DNA of 64,000 nt from Bacteroidetes bacterium UBA6161. GTDB taxonomy: Bacteria > Bacteroidota > Bacteroidia > NS11-12g > UBA955. The notes below the pieces were generated by a model. That model was not told where the DNA came from. It worked only from the letters and a program-made list of their open reading frames with translations, and made no database searches. Below, one piece after another: positions 1 to 9,181 of the stretch. Both the position numbers and the translations under genes were made by a program. The stretch covers positions 41,498 through 105,497 of the forward strand of contig DIUJ01000072.1 in assembly GCA_002422315.1 (NCBI GenBank). The letters run 5' to 3'. Positions within the stretch are counted from its first letter, which is position 1; each line of letters starts with the position of its first letter.

Positions 1-12
1 CGATAGATTAAC

Positions 13-1590
13 TTAGTTTCCAAAAATATTTGCTTCTGTATCCGAATCAGAATCCAAAAAAGGATTAACGATATCGCTTGTTGTAGTGTTACCAAAAATA
101 GAGCTATCTGGCAAATTATTTTTCCAATCTTCGGGTTCATTCATTTTAGAACTCATGGAAATAACAGATGAAATTTGAGATTCTGAAAAATCGACAAAAC
201 GTTGAATGGAATTTTTGAAGAACAAATCTGCATCACCAGGGGAACCATTTCTATGTTTTCTAATAATTAACTTTGCCATGCCCCCATTACTTGGGCCACT
301 ATCTTCTTTGCCTGTATTATAGTAATCTTCTCTGTAAATAAAAGCTACCATGTCTGCATCCTGCTCTATAGAACCCGACTCCCTAAGGTCTGAAAGTTGA
401 GGCATTTTATCTGCTCTTTTTTCAGTTTCACGACTTAACTGGGCAAGTGCAATAACAGGAACATTCAGCTCTTTTGCCAAAGTTTTTAAAGACCTAGAAA
501 TATAGCTAATCTCTTGTTCCCTATTCATTTTAGACTCTTTTACATCGTCTCCTTTCATGAGCTGCAAATAATCCACCATTATAAGGCCTATTTGATTTTG
601 AGAATGTAGTCTTCTCGCTTTTGCTTTTAATTCAAAAACCGACAAACTTGGGGTGTCGTCTATATAAATAGGTGCCTTGGAAAGGGACTGTGTTTTGGTA
701 ATAAGTTGCTGCCATTGGTGCTCTTGTAGGTTTCCTTTCCTAAGGTCTTCCGAGGAAATTTCGGCCTCAGCAGAAATCAACCTTGTAACCAATTGAACTG
801 CAGACATTTCTAGAGAAAAGAAAGCAACAGGAACATTGGCATATAGAGCGGCATTCCTTAGCATGGTTAATGCAAAAGCGGTTTTACCCATACCCGGCCT
901 ACCCGCCAATATAATTAAATCAGAATTTTGCCAACCGCTAGTAATTCTATCTATACTTGCTATACCACTTGGCACTCCAGTTACATCACTATTGGTTTTG
1001 GTATTTGCTTCTATCTGTTTCAAAGCCTTGGTTACAAGCGTATCTATACCTACATAATTCCGCTTCATCCCTTGGTTCTTTATTTCGTATATTCTTTTTT
1101 CGGTGTCATCCAAAAGAGCAAAGGCATCTGCATTAAATTCATAAGCATCTCTAATCGTCTCGCCTGCAATTTTTATCAATTCTCTTTGAACAAACTTTTC
1201 TAGAATAATATGGGCATGGTATTCAATATTTGCAGAAGAAGTTACCTTTAGGGTTAACTCAGAAACATAAAATTCACCTCCAACAATTTCTAATTTTTCC
1301 ATTGCCCTTAGCTTTTCAATTACCATGAGCACATCTATGGGTTCATTTCTATCAAAAAGCTGCTGAATAGCTTTAAATATAAATTGGTTTTTCTCCGAAT
1401 AAAAATAATCTACTTTAAGCACATCTTGCACTCTAATTAAAGCATCTTTATCAAGCATTAATGCACCTAAGACTGCTTCCTCTAAATCTGGAACTGAAGG
1501 TGGTTTTCTGCCCATTGTATCGATAGCTGTTACCAAACTCTCTTTCACTTTTGATTGCCTAAAATTGCTCTTGTTTTTATTTCCATCCAT
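13..1590 (-). CDS. dnaB: Replicative DNA helicase DnaB
   Basis: The 525-residue protein has the full DnaB architecture. An N-terminal helical domain (about residues 33-135) is followed by a RecA-like helicase domain with Walker A GRPGMGKTA (230-238), Walker B IMVDYLQLM (337-345) and the late motif DLRESGSIEQDAD (401-413). DnaB is the hexameric helicase that unwinds DNA ahead of the replisome and recruits primase. Length is slightly above the usual 450-480 because of an N-terminal extension and an acidic, Asn/Ser-rich tail. The ATG start sits 19 nt after a TAATTTTG -7-like box. The gene diverges from clpC across a region containing two perfect DnaA boxes, so DnaA control of expression is plausible but is an inference. 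Identification is secure. Confidence 0.97.
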   Translation of the reverse strand: MDGNKNKSNFRQSKVKESLVTAIDTMGRKPPSVPDLEEAVLGALMLDKDALIRVQDVLKVDYFYSEKNQFIFKAIQQLFDRNEPIDVLMVIEKLRAMEKLEIVGGEFYVSELTLKVTSSANIEYHAHIILEKFVQRELIKIAGETIRDAYEFNADAFALLDDTEKRIYEIKNQGMKRNYVGIDTLVTKALKQIEANTKTNSDVTGVPSGIASIDRITSGWQNSDLIILAGRPGMGKTAFALTMLRNAALYANVPVAFFSLEMSAVQLVTRLISAEAEISSEDLRKGNLQEHQWQQLITKTQSLSKAPIYIDDTPSLSVFELKAKARRLHSQNQIGLIMVDYLQLMKGDDVKESKMNREQEISYISRSLKTLAKELNVPVIALAQLSRETEKRADKMPQLSDLRESGSIEQDADMVAFIYREDYYNTGKEDSGPSNGGMAKLIIRKHRNGSPGDADLFFKNSIQRFVDFSESQISSVISMSSKMNEPEDWKNNLPDSSIFGNTTTSDIVNPFLDSDSDTEANIFGN

Positions 1591-1609
1591 ACTTCCTGCA
1601 AATTTATTC

Positions 1610-1617
1610 CAAAATTA
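1610..1617 (-). promoter_or_regulatory. Candidate -7 box for dnaB
   Basis: On the minus strand this reads TAATTTTG, matching the Bacteroidota consensus TAnnTTTG, and ends 19 nt before the dnaB ATG. I see no good TTG-type -33 element at 19-21 bp, so only the -7 half is supported. Confidence 0.4.
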
Positions 1618-1650
1618 TGTAAACATAACAGGAAAGAAGGGAATATATCT

Positions 1651-1709
1651 TTATCCACAAATGGATTAGAAAACTTGATAACTTGTGTATATTGTCAGGT
1701 TTATCCACA
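1651..1709 (+). promoter_or_regulatory. Pair of perfect DnaA boxes
   Basis: TTATCCACA occurs exactly at 1651-1659 and again at 1701-1709, in the same orientation and 50 bp apart. This is the consensus 9-mer bound by DnaA. The nearer box lies about 34 bp upstream of the dnaB -7-like box, a good place for transcriptional control. The pair could equally be part of an origin-like element or a DnaA titration site. Sequence identity of the boxes is certain; function is inferred. Confidence 0.65.
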
Positions 1710-1921
1710 TTTCGTATGGCAGCAAACAATAAAAAAGGAAAAATAGAGACAAAAAGTCACTCGAGGATGCAAGAACAATCTTGGCACAATTGTGTTAAAA
1801 TGGTAATGTAAATTAATTTTCCACTTTAAATGTTTGTAACAATTGAGACGCTGTACAACAGATTCGACAAAACAAAACGATAATGTAAGAAAAATTAAAC
1901 GACACTAGCAAAAATAATCAA

Positions 1922-1929
1922 TATATTTG
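1922..1929 (+). promoter_or_regulatory. Candidate -7 box for clpC
   Basis: TATATTTG fits TAnnTTTG and ends 23 nt before the clpC ATG. No convincing -33 box is present at the expected distance. Confidence 0.35.
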
Positions 1930-1952
1930 AACTTTAAACCCATTCACAAAAC

Positions 1953-4484
1953 ATGGAAGCCAAATTTTCACCACGAGTAAAAGAAGTAATACAGTTTAGT
2001 AGAGAAGAAGCTATTAGGCTAGGCCACGACTATATAGGCCCTGAACACTTGCTACTAGGTATTGTTAGAGAAGGAGAAGGAAAAGCACTACAAACTTTGA
2101 AATCCCTTGATATTGAAATACTAAGAATAAAAAAATCTTTGGAAGATACCATCAAAAATACCGCTGGTAAAAACCTAAACCTTGGAAACCTTCCGCTAAC
2201 TAGACAAGCTGAAAAAGCCTTAAAAATAACTTATTTAGAGGCTAAAATGTTCAAAACAGATATTATTGGAACAGAGCATTTGTTGCTCTCTATACTTAGA
2301 GACGAAGACAATATTGCAACAGAAATTCTTATGCAATTTGGAATAACCTACGAGGTTTTTAAAAATGCCCTTGAAGATGGTATACCCGGATTTAATCAAA
2401 ACCCTACCGCAGAAAAGTCAGAAGACCATGGGGATATGGAAGAAAATCAGTTCAATGAAGATAAAAAGATTGAAGATTTAAAAAAGAAGAATACCAAATC
2501 TAAAACCCCAGTTCTGGATAACTTTGGTAGAGACTTAACTACAGATGCAACAGAAGGGAAACTAGACCCCGTAATAGGAAGAGAAAAAGAAATTGAAAGA
2601 GTTTCTCAAATCCTATCCAGAAGAAAGAAAAACAATCCCGTTCTAATCGGGGAACCAGGGGTGGGAAAAACTGCAATTGCAGAAGGACTTGCGCTAAGAA
2701 TAGTGCAAAGAAAAGTTTCAAGGGTATTGTACAACAAAAGAGTGGTAACCCTAGATCTTGCTTCCTTGGTTGCAGGAACCAAATACAGGGGCCAATTTGA
2801 AGAAAGAATTAAAGCGATAATGACAGAACTTGAAAAAAGTGATGATGTTATCCTTTTTATAGATGAAATTCATACACTTGTGGGAGCAGGAGGGGCAAGC
2901 GGTTCTCTAGATGCATCCAATATGTTTAAACCAGCTTTGGCCAGAGGCGATATCCAATGTATTGGTGCTACAACCTTAGACGAGTACCGTCAATATATAG
3001 AAAAAGACGGAGCGCTTGAAAGGAGGTTTCAGATGGTGATGGTAGAACCAGCAAGCCCAGAGGAAAGCTTAGAAATTCTTAAAAACATAAGGAACAAATA
3101 CGAAGACCACCACTCAGTTTCCTATACTGATGCCGCCCTAGAAGCTTGTGTAAACCTTTCTGTTAGATATATTACAGACAGATTTTTGCCAGATAAAGCA
3201 ATAGACGTTCTAGACGAAGCCGGAGCGAGGGTTCATATTTCCAACATACATGTACCTACAGAAATTCTAGAACTCGAAAACCAAATTGAAGAGGTAAAAT
3301 TAGAGAAAATCAGAGTTGTAAAAACCCAAAATTACGAGGAAGCTGCAAAACTTAGGGACACTGAAAAGAACTTACTAAAGCAATTGGATTTAGCTAAAAC
3401 TAAATGGGATGAAGAAAGTAAAAACAACAAATATCTTGTAAGTGAAGACGATGTTGCCGAAGTTATAGCCATGATGACAGGTATTCCTGTTAAAAGAATT
3501 GCACAAGGTGAAGGAGCAAAACTCTTAAACATGGAAAACGAGCTAAAGGCCAAAGTTATAGGACAAGAAAAAGCAATAGTAAAACTTGCTAAAGCTATTC
3601 AAAGAACTAGGGCTGGCCTTAAAGACCCAAACAAACCAATTGGTTCTTTTATTTTCTTAGGCCCAACAGGTGTTGGGAAAACAGAATTAGCTAAAGCAAT
3701 GAGCGAGTATATGTTTGATAGTAGAGACTCCTTAATTAGAATAGACATGAGTGAATATATGGAAAAATTCGCTGTATCTAGGCTTGTAGGAGCGCCTCCG
3801 GGATATGTTGGCTACGAAGAAGGAGGAATTCTTACCGAAAAAGTAAGACGTAAACCTTATGCAGTTATTCTGTTTGATGAAATCGAAAAAGCACATCAAG
3901 ATGTTTTTAATCTGTTACTACAAGTTTTAGATGAAGGCTTCCTGACCGACAGTTTAGGCCGTAAAATAGATTTTAGAAATACCGTTATTATCATGACCTC
4001 AAATATTGGATCTAGGCATCTAAAAGACTTCGGAACTGGTGTTGGATTTTCTACGGGTAACAAAGTAGCAAATACAGAAAAAGATAGCAAGCATATTATT
4101 GAATCAGCACTTAAAAAATTCTTTAGCCCTGAATTTCTAAATAGAGTAGACGATATTATCGTTTTCAAAAGCCTTGAAAAAGAGGATATTATTAAGATTT
4201 TAGATGTGAACATGATAAAAATGCTCAGAAGAATTAATAACCTTGGGATTGAAATAGATATAAATACAGAAGCAAAAGAATTTCTAGCTGAAAAAGGATT
4301 TGATCCAGAATTTGGTGCAAGACCTTTGCAAAGAGCACTACAAAAATATGTAGAAGACCCACTGGCAGAAGAAATACTTAAGGGAGAAGCAGTAGATGGT
4401 ACCAAAATTAAAGTTGGAATGAATAAAGATAAGACGGAACTTAAATTCACTTTAGACAACAAAAAAGCTAAAAATAATTCTTGA
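1953..4484 (+). CDS. clpC: Clp protease ATPase subunit ClpC
   Basis: This 843-residue HSP100 unfoldase feeds substrates to the ClpP protease. Two Clp-N repeats (about 1-65 and 82-142) precede AAA domain 1 with Walker A GEPGVGKTA (233-241). A UVR-type coiled segment (about 446-481) follows, then AAA domain 2 with Walker A GPTGVGKTE (570-578) and a C-terminal D2-small domain. A VGF tripeptide (697-699) stands where the ClpP-docking loop lies, so this is a protease partner rather than a ClpB disaggregase. The UVR segment and length mark ClpC. The ATG is followed by the typical family N-terminus (MEAKFSPRVKEV). A perfect terminator hairpin follows the stop codon. A ClpS adaptor gene lies 48 kb downstream in the same window. 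Confidence 0.97.
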   Translation: MEAKFSPRVKEVIQFSREEAIRLGHDYIGPEHLLLGIVREGEGKALQTLKSLDIEILRIKKSLEDTIKNTAGKNLNLGNLPLTRQAEKALKITYLEAKMFKTDIIGTEHLLLSILRDEDNIATEILMQFGITYEVFKNALEDGIPGFNQNPTAEKSEDHGDMEENQFNEDKKIEDLKKKNTKSKTPVLDNFGRDLTTDATEGKLDPVIGREKEIERVSQILSRRKKNNPVLIGEPGVGKTAIAEGLALRIVQRKVSRVLYNKRVVTLDLASLVAGTKYRGQFEERIKAIMTELEKSDDVILFIDEIHTLVGAGGASGSLDASNMFKPALARGDIQCIGATTLDEYRQYIEKDGALERRFQMVMVEPASPEESLEILKNIRNKYEDHHSVSYTDAALEACVNLSVRYITDRFLPDKAIDVLDEAGARVHISNIHVPTEILELENQIEEVKLEKIRVVKTQNYEEAAKLRDTEKNLLKQLDLAKTKWDEESKNNKYLVSEDDVAEVIAMMTGIPVKRIAQGEGAKLLNMENELKAKVIGQEKAIVKLAKAIQRTRAGLKDPNKPIGSFIFLGPTGVGKTELAKAMSEYMFDSRDSLIRIDMSEYMEKFAVSRLVGAPPGYVGYEEGGILTEKVRRKPYAVILFDEIEKAHQDVFNLLLQVLDEGFLTDSLGRKIDFRNTVIIMTSNIGSRHLKDFGTGVGFSTGNKVANTEKDSKHIIESALKKFFSPEFLNRVDDIIVFKSLEKEDIIKILDVNMIKMLRRINNLGIEIDINTEAKEFLAEKGFDPEFGARPLQRALQKYVEDPLAEEILKGEAVDGTKIKVGMNKDKTELKFTLDNKKAKNNS

Positions 4485-4486
4485 AA

Positions 4487-4510
4487 ATAAAGGGGCCTAA
4501 GCCCCTTTAT
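4487..4510 (+). terminator. Rho-independent terminator of clpC
   Basis: A perfect 10-bp stem (ATAAAGGGGC / GCCCCTTTAT) with a 4-base CTAA loop begins 3 nt after the clpC stop. The A/T flanks make it usable in either direction. Confidence 0.85.
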
Positions 4511-4532
4511 TTATTTAAGAAAATAATTTCTC

Positions 4533-4562
4533 TTGTCGGAGTCATTTATTATCATACTTTTG
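4533..4562 (+). promoter_or_regulatory. Bipartite Bacteroidota promoter for DUF1800-DUF1501
   Basis: TTG at 4533-4535 is followed, after 19 bp, by TACTTTTG at 4555-4562. This matches both halves of the Bacteroidota sigma-factor consensus (TTG, 19-21 bp, TAnnTTTG). The box ends 19 nt before the ATG of the next gene and lies just after the clpC terminator, so it should start a new transcription unit. Confidence 0.65.
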
Positions 4563-4581
4563 TTCTATAAAAAAGTGTCGT

Positions 4582-6291
4582 ATGAATAGACGTCAATTTT
4601 TAAACATACAAACCCAAGACAAGAAAAAGGAAAAGATTGTAGAAATCGAACCTGATTTAACTCAATCCATCAATCCTTATTCTAATAAAAAACTACCTGA
4701 TGGTTTAGAAATTTTATCTTATAGTATTCTCCCATATAATGGCAATTGGGACACAAAACATGTTGCTCATTTATTAAGAAGAACTACTTTTGGGTTTAGA
4801 CCCTCTGATCTTAGGAACTTTAAGAATAAGTCTTTAAATGATGCAGTTTCTGCGATAATTGATTTTGTAGACTATACTCCTGCCCCGCCATTAAATAACT
4901 ACAGTTCCCCTTCGGTTATAGACCCCAATATTCCTTTAGGACAAACATGGGTAAACGACAGTTTTACTCCGCCAAACCTTACTGCTCCTAGATTTTTATC
5001 TTTCAAATCTTGGGCTACGGGGCAACTGATAAACCAAGAATGCAATATCAGAGAAAAAATGACTCAGTTTTGGCACAATCACTTTGCTGTAGAAGCAGAA
5101 GTAGTTCAAGATGGTCGTTTTTTATACAAGTATAACCAATTTTTAAGAGGTCAATGTTTAGGTAATTTTAAGAACATGGTTAAAACCATAAGTAAAGACC
5201 CTTCCATGTTGTATTACTTAAATGGCTATAAAAACACAAAAAATGCACCTGATGAAAACTATGCAAGAGAACTAATGGAACTATTTACATTAGGCAAGGG
5301 TGCAGACTCAAACTATACTGAAGATGATGTAAAACAAGCCGCTAGAGTTCTTACTGGATGGAGAATTAATATAAGCACTGTGGAATCTAATTTCCAACCA
5401 ACACTTCACGACACACAAAATAAAACCTTCTCTGGTTTTTTTAACAACCAAACCATAGTAGGGCGAATAGGGGCAGATGGAGCACTTGAAAAAGATGAGT
5501 TAATAGACATGATTTTCATGCATGCAGATGTGATTTCAAAACACTTATGTCGTAAATTGTACCGTTATTTTTGTTATTACAATATAACTGAACAAACTGA
5601 AACAAATGTAATAGAACCTCTTGCTCAATTTTTGGTACAATCCAATTGGGAAATCAAACCAGTAATTCAAAAACTGCTTCTCAGTGAACATTTTTATGAT
5701 ATCAATAGCAAAGGATGTTACATCAAAAATCCATTTGACTTTGTTGTTGGATTTACAAAAGCTTTCCAAACAAAATTTACAACTGATTTAGCAAAAAACT
5801 ATTCAAGTTTGTTGTTGGTGAATTCTTTTACCACTAGCCAAGGGCTAAATTATTTCGACCCCCCAAGCGTTGCTGGCTGGCCAGCATACCATCAGTCGCC
5901 CCAGTACCATCAAATTTGGATAAATTCAGACACCCTTACCAAAAGAAAACAACTCATTGAAATTTTACTAAGTAGCAACGGCATTGCAACACCTACCATA
6001 GACATAAAAACCGACATTGTGGAATTTGTTTCTATATTAGAAAACCCCTCAAATCCAGTTGAATTAATCAATGAAAGTTTAGAAATATTGTATGCTATCG
6101 ACATCTCCTCCACAAAAAAAACAGAATTAAAGAGCATATTACTTAGCGGGCAAAGCCAAGATTTTTATTGGACAGATTTATGGCAAACATACCAACAAAA
6201 TAAAACCACAGAGAACAAACAGATGGTATATATACGTTTGTATTCTTTGTTTCAGCATCTTTTAAGTTTACCCGAATACCAACTAGCCTAA
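4582..6291 (+). CDS. DUF1800 family protein
   Basis: This 569-residue protein matches the DUF1800 family. Conserved blocks visible in order are HVAHLLRRTTFGFRP, MTQFWHNHFAVE, DENYARELMELFTLG, a YTEDDVKQAARVLTGW block, and FDPPSVAGWP near the C-terminus. The biochemical role of the family is not established. The gene is paired with DUF1501 downstream (7-bp gap), a very common arrangement that implies a shared role, probably at the cell surface. The N-terminus (MNRRQFLNIQTQ) carries an RR-F-L motif like a Tat signal, but it is followed by a charged lysine-rich stretch instead of a hydrophobic helix. There is therefore no normal signal peptide. Family assignment is firm; function is open. Confidence 0.9.
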   Translation: MNRRQFLNIQTQDKKKEKIVEIEPDLTQSINPYSNKKLPDGLEILSYSILPYNGNWDTKHVAHLLRRTTFGFRPSDLRNFKNKSLNDAVSAIIDFVDYTPAPPLNNYSSPSVIDPNIPLGQTWVNDSFTPPNLTAPRFLSFKSWATGQLINQECNIREKMTQFWHNHFAVEAEVVQDGRFLYKYNQFLRGQCLGNFKNMVKTISKDPSMLYYLNGYKNTKNAPDENYARELMELFTLGKGADSNYTEDDVKQAARVLTGWRINISTVESNFQPTLHDTQNKTFSGFFNNQTIVGRIGADGALEKDELIDMIFMHADVISKHLCRKLYRYFCYYNITEQTETNVIEPLAQFLVQSNWEIKPVIQKLLLSEHFYDINSKGCYIKNPFDFVVGFTKAFQTKFTTDLAKNYSSLLLVNSFTTSQGLNYFDPPSVAGWPAYHQSPQYHQIWINSDTLTKRKQLIEILLSSNGIATPTIDIKTDIVEFVSILENPSNPVELINESLEILYAIDISSTKKTELKSILLSGQSQDFYWTDLWQTYQQNKTTENKQMVYIRLYSLFQHLLSLPEYQLA

Positions 6292-6298
6292 ATACAAA

Positions 6299-7873
6299 AT
6301 GAAAAGAAGAGATTTTTTAAAGGCAACTAGTGCTACTCTATTACCAATAGCCCTAAATGGCTTACCTATTAACACGTTTGCAGGTACTCCCCTTTTAAAA
6401 GCTATAGCTAAATCATCCTCCAAAAACGGTAGAGTACTGGTATTAATTCAGTTAAACGGTGGCAATGATGGTTTAAATACACTTATTCCAATAGACCAAT
6501 ATTCAAAACTAAATACGGCTAGGAGTAATGTGCTTATAAAAGAGAATAGAATTCTACCTCTAGAAGGTACAGACAAAACAGGGTTTCACCCTTCCATGCT
6601 TCAAATGAAAAACATGTTTGACCATGGTTTTATGTCGGTAATACAAGACGTAGGATACCCAAATCCTGACTTTTCACATTTTAGGAGTACAGATATTTGG
6701 ATGAGTGGTTCAAGTTCGGATGAGTATTTAAAGAGTGGTTGGCTTGGTAGAATGCTAGAAAATGAATACCCCGAGTACCCAGATGAATATCCCAATGCTG
6801 AAATGCCAGATCCTTTAGCCCTTCAAATTGGCTATGGTCTCTCTCTGACTTTGGTTGGGGAACACCACTCCATGGGACTGGCTGTTTCGGACACCAACTA
6901 TATATACCAAATGGTAAACGGCACCGTGGACCCTGCTCCACCTACCCCCGCAGGACACGAACTTACCTATATAAGACTTGTAGCACAGCAAACAGAAGCA
7001 TACTCAGTAGCTATTAAAAATGCAGCAGAGAAAGGCAATAACCTAGGTACAAAATATCCCAATAGAAATAGTCTTGCAGACCAATTAAAAATTGTTGCAA
7101 AACTAATCTCAGGGGGGTTAAAAACCCCAGTGTATATGGTATCTATAGGAGGTTTCGACACCCATGCAAACCAAGTAGACGCCTCCGATACTGCTATAGG
7201 TGCGCATGCTAATTTATTAACACAGGTCTCTGAAGCCATATCTGCCTTCCAAGACGACTGTTCAAGGCTAGGAATAGCAGACAAGGTATGCGGCATGACT
7301 TTTTCAGAATTTGGTAGAAGAATTAAATCCAATGGCAGCATCGGAACAGACCATGGCACAGCTGCGCCTATGTTTGTTTTTGGTTCCAAAGTAAACCCCG
7401 GCATTATAGGTCAAAACCCAAACATACCCTCTAATGCAACGGTAAACGACAACCTGCCAATGCAATACGACTACAGACAGGTGTATTGGACCATTATAAA
7501 AGATTGGTTTCAAATAGCAGACACTGAGATTCAAAACAATATTTTGTTTAATTCCTTTACCCCTCTGCCTATATTTAGTCAAACCTTAGGGTTAAATAAA
7601 ACAGAGGAGAACAAAGAAGGTCTAGTTCATATACAATGCTACCCAAATCCTTTTACAAGCTACACAATGGTAGAGTTTTATAGCTTTGGGGGATACTGCG
7701 AAATAAAACTTTTCGACAACCAAGGCAAACAAATAAGCACCCTAAGTGCCCAAGTATATCCTAAAGGAAAACAGAATTTGAAATTAGATAGCTATGCATA
7801 TAAGCCAGGCAACTACTACTTACAAATAATCACAGCACTTGGTCGAAAAACAATTCCTATAATCAAGGTTTAG
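6299..7873 (+). CDS. DUF1501 family protein with T9SS sorting domain
   Basis: This 524-residue exported protein starts with MKRRDFLKAT and a hydrophobic stretch ending near TFAG (about residue 29). That is a Tat-type signal with the RRxFLK motif. The DUF1501 body (about 44-425, related to sulfatase/alkaline phosphatase folds) includes LNGGNDGLNTLIP, an SIGGFDTHANQ block and a FSEFGRR block. Residues from about 446 to the end form a type A T9SS C-terminal sorting domain (CYPNPFTS, then DNQGKQI, then GNYYLQI). The product is thus expected to cross the inner membrane, probably folded, then the outer membrane via T9SS. It forms an operon with the DUF1800 gene. Family and sorting domain are clear; substrate is unknown. 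Confidence 0.9.
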   Translation: MKRRDFLKATSATLLPIALNGLPINTFAGTPLLKAIAKSSSKNGRVLVLIQLNGGNDGLNTLIPIDQYSKLNTARSNVLIKENRILPLEGTDKTGFHPSMLQMKNMFDHGFMSVIQDVGYPNPDFSHFRSTDIWMSGSSSDEYLKSGWLGRMLENEYPEYPDEYPNAEMPDPLALQIGYGLSLTLVGEHHSMGLAVSDTNYIYQMVNGTVDPAPPTPAGHELTYIRLVAQQTEAYSVAIKNAAEKGNNLGTKYPNRNSLADQLKIVAKLISGGLKTPVYMVSIGGFDTHANQVDASDTAIGAHANLLTQVSEAISAFQDDCSRLGIADKVCGMTFSEFGRRIKSNGSIGTDHGTAAPMFVFGSKVNPGIIGQNPNIPSNATVNDNLPMQYDYRQVYWTIIKDWFQIADTEIQNNILFNSFTPLPIFSQTLGLNKTEENKEGLVHIQCYPNPFTSYTMVEFYSFGGYCEIKLFDNQGKQISTLSAQVYPKGKQNLKLDSYAYKPGNYYLQIITALGRKTIPIIKV

Positions 7874-8080
7874 ATATAACAGATTTAAGGCCTCCTATTG
7901 CTCATACCCTATCAACCTTATATACCTTACTTTTATAAGTGATATTAATATTAATCTCGACACATCAACATCATAATTGAGACTAAACTACAATGGCATT
8001 AAATTTTCAGATTAGAAAAAATCTAAAACTGATTTCAAACTATACTAGACAGACACATTTGGACTTTTTAATGATAAACC

Positions 8081-8314
8081 ATGAAAACTGAAAAAGACGA
8101 CTTTATAACAAAAAAACTTGGATTTGAGGCAATGTTATATTGCCTTAAAGCATATTGGGAGAATAGCGGTTCTAAAGATTTGACAGATGTTTTAAGTGGT
8201 GGTGAATACAGGAACGGTACAGACGAGCCAGCAGATACTGCATTTTGGGAATATTGGACAGAAGCCATTGAGAGAGTAAAAACGGAAGGCCCAATGTATA
8301 AGCAACTAAAATAA
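8081..8314 (+). CDS. Small hypothetical protein
   Basis: I do not recognise this 77-residue soluble protein. It is rich in Glu, Lys and aromatic residues (YCLKAYWENSG, AFWEYWTEAIERV) with no signal peptide or membrane segment, and looks mostly helical. It stands alone, with about 207 bp of non-coding DNA before it and about 290 bp after it. That is unusual in this compact window. The composition looks like a real protein rather than a chance reading frame, but there is no clear TAnnTTTG box at the usual distance. Confidence 0.5.
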   Translation: MKTEKDDFITKKLGFEAMLYCLKAYWENSGSKDLTDVLSGGEYRNGTDEPADTAFWEYWTEAIERVKTEGPMYKQLK

Positions 8315-8604
8315 AAACTTCATTTAAAATTCGCAACTATTTCTCTTGAGGCTAACAAAGTGCACATCACATATAAAACTTACAAACTTTAACTTTAACT
8401 TTTCTAATCAAAAAACCACTTTTTTAGAAGCACTTTTAACTTGTTAAATTTATAAAAATTCTCAGGTTAACATTCTCATAGTTAAAATATATTCGCTAAA
8501 ATAGCTTTTAATGTAGCAGTTTTTATTATTTTTGAAAACAGAATGTGTTTTATACACTAACTGAGGTTGGTGACGAAATAACAACACCTTTTAAAAATAC
8601 AACT

Positions 8605-9171
8605 ATGGAAATATTAGAAAACTTAGACGCATTACTTAAGACTTTTTGGTTTGTAGCAATTCCTACAAGTTTGATTTTTATCATTCAGACCATTATGACC
8701 TTTGTCGGTGTAGACTCAACAGACGGAATAGAAGCCGACTTTGATGGAGATTTAAGTGATGTAGATGCACCTTTTCAACTTTTCTCGCTCAGAAACTTGA
8801 TTAATTTTTTATTAGGATTTAGTTGGACAGGTATCTCATTTTATACGACGATTTCAAACAAGCCTGCACTTATCATTTTGTCGTTGGTAATTGGAATTTT
8901 ATTTGTTTATTTATTTTTTGTTATAATTAGACAGGTGCAAAAATTAGCAGAGGACAATTCTTTTAAAATTGCAAATACATTAGACAAAACAGCAGAAGTT
9001 TATTTGACAATTCCTGAAAACAAAAAAGGGAAAGGGAAAATTATGATAAGTGTAAACGGCGCATTTCACGAGTTGGAAGCTATGACTGAAAATGACAAAA
9101 TCCAATCAGGTTCAGTAGTAAAAATAGTAAAAATAGAGAACAATAATTTACTTATAGTAGAAAAAATATAA
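8605..9171 (+). CDS. NfeD-like membrane protein
   Basis: This 188-residue membrane protein has three hydrophobic segments (about 10-30, 65-82 and 89-110) and a C-terminal soluble beta-rich domain (about 125-188, TAEVYLTIP to NNLLIVEKI) resembling the NfeD OB fold. An acidic loop (EADFDGDLSDVDAP) lies between the first segments. The reading frame extends upstream to a GTG at 8545, but the ATG at 8605 is preferred because the upstream residues are atypical. A TATTTTTG -7-like box lies at 8527-8534. The flotillin gene begins 10 bp downstream. NfeD-type proteins are typically encoded beside and act with SPFH proteins (YuaF/YuaG type), which supports the call more than sequence alone does. Confidence 0.75.
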   Translation: MEILENLDALLKTFWFVAIPTSLIFIIQTIMTFVGVDSTDGIEADFDGDLSDVDAPFQLFSLRNLINFLLGFSWTGISFYTTISNKPALIILSLVIGILFVYLFFVIIRQVQKLAEDNSFKIANTLDKTAEVYLTIPENKKGKGKIMISVNGAFHELEAMTENDKIQSGSVVKIVKIENNNLLIVEKI

Positions 9172-9181
9172 TCAAATCAAT

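Larger units (their letters stand above)
1591..1952. other. dnaB-clpC divergent intergenic region
   Basis: This 362-bp region separates two divergently transcribed genes and holds no convincing coding sequence. It contains the dnaB -7-like box, two perfect TTATCCACA DnaA boxes, a degenerate third match (TTTTCCACT, 1817-1825), and a TATATTTG -7-like box before clpC. The rest is A/T-rich and unremarkable by eye. Confidence 0.7.

Noticed and set aside
928..1203. Plus-strand frame opposite dnaB
   Set aside because: It is antisense to a clearly coding gene, with low-complexity composition and no family resemblance.
3896..4462. 188-codon minus-strand frame inside clpC
   Set aside because: Ser/Leu-rich antisense shadow of the second AAA domain; no start context or family signal.
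7982..8040. Short inverted repeats before the 8081 gene
   Set aside because: Stems of five bases in A/T-rich DNA; expected by chance.
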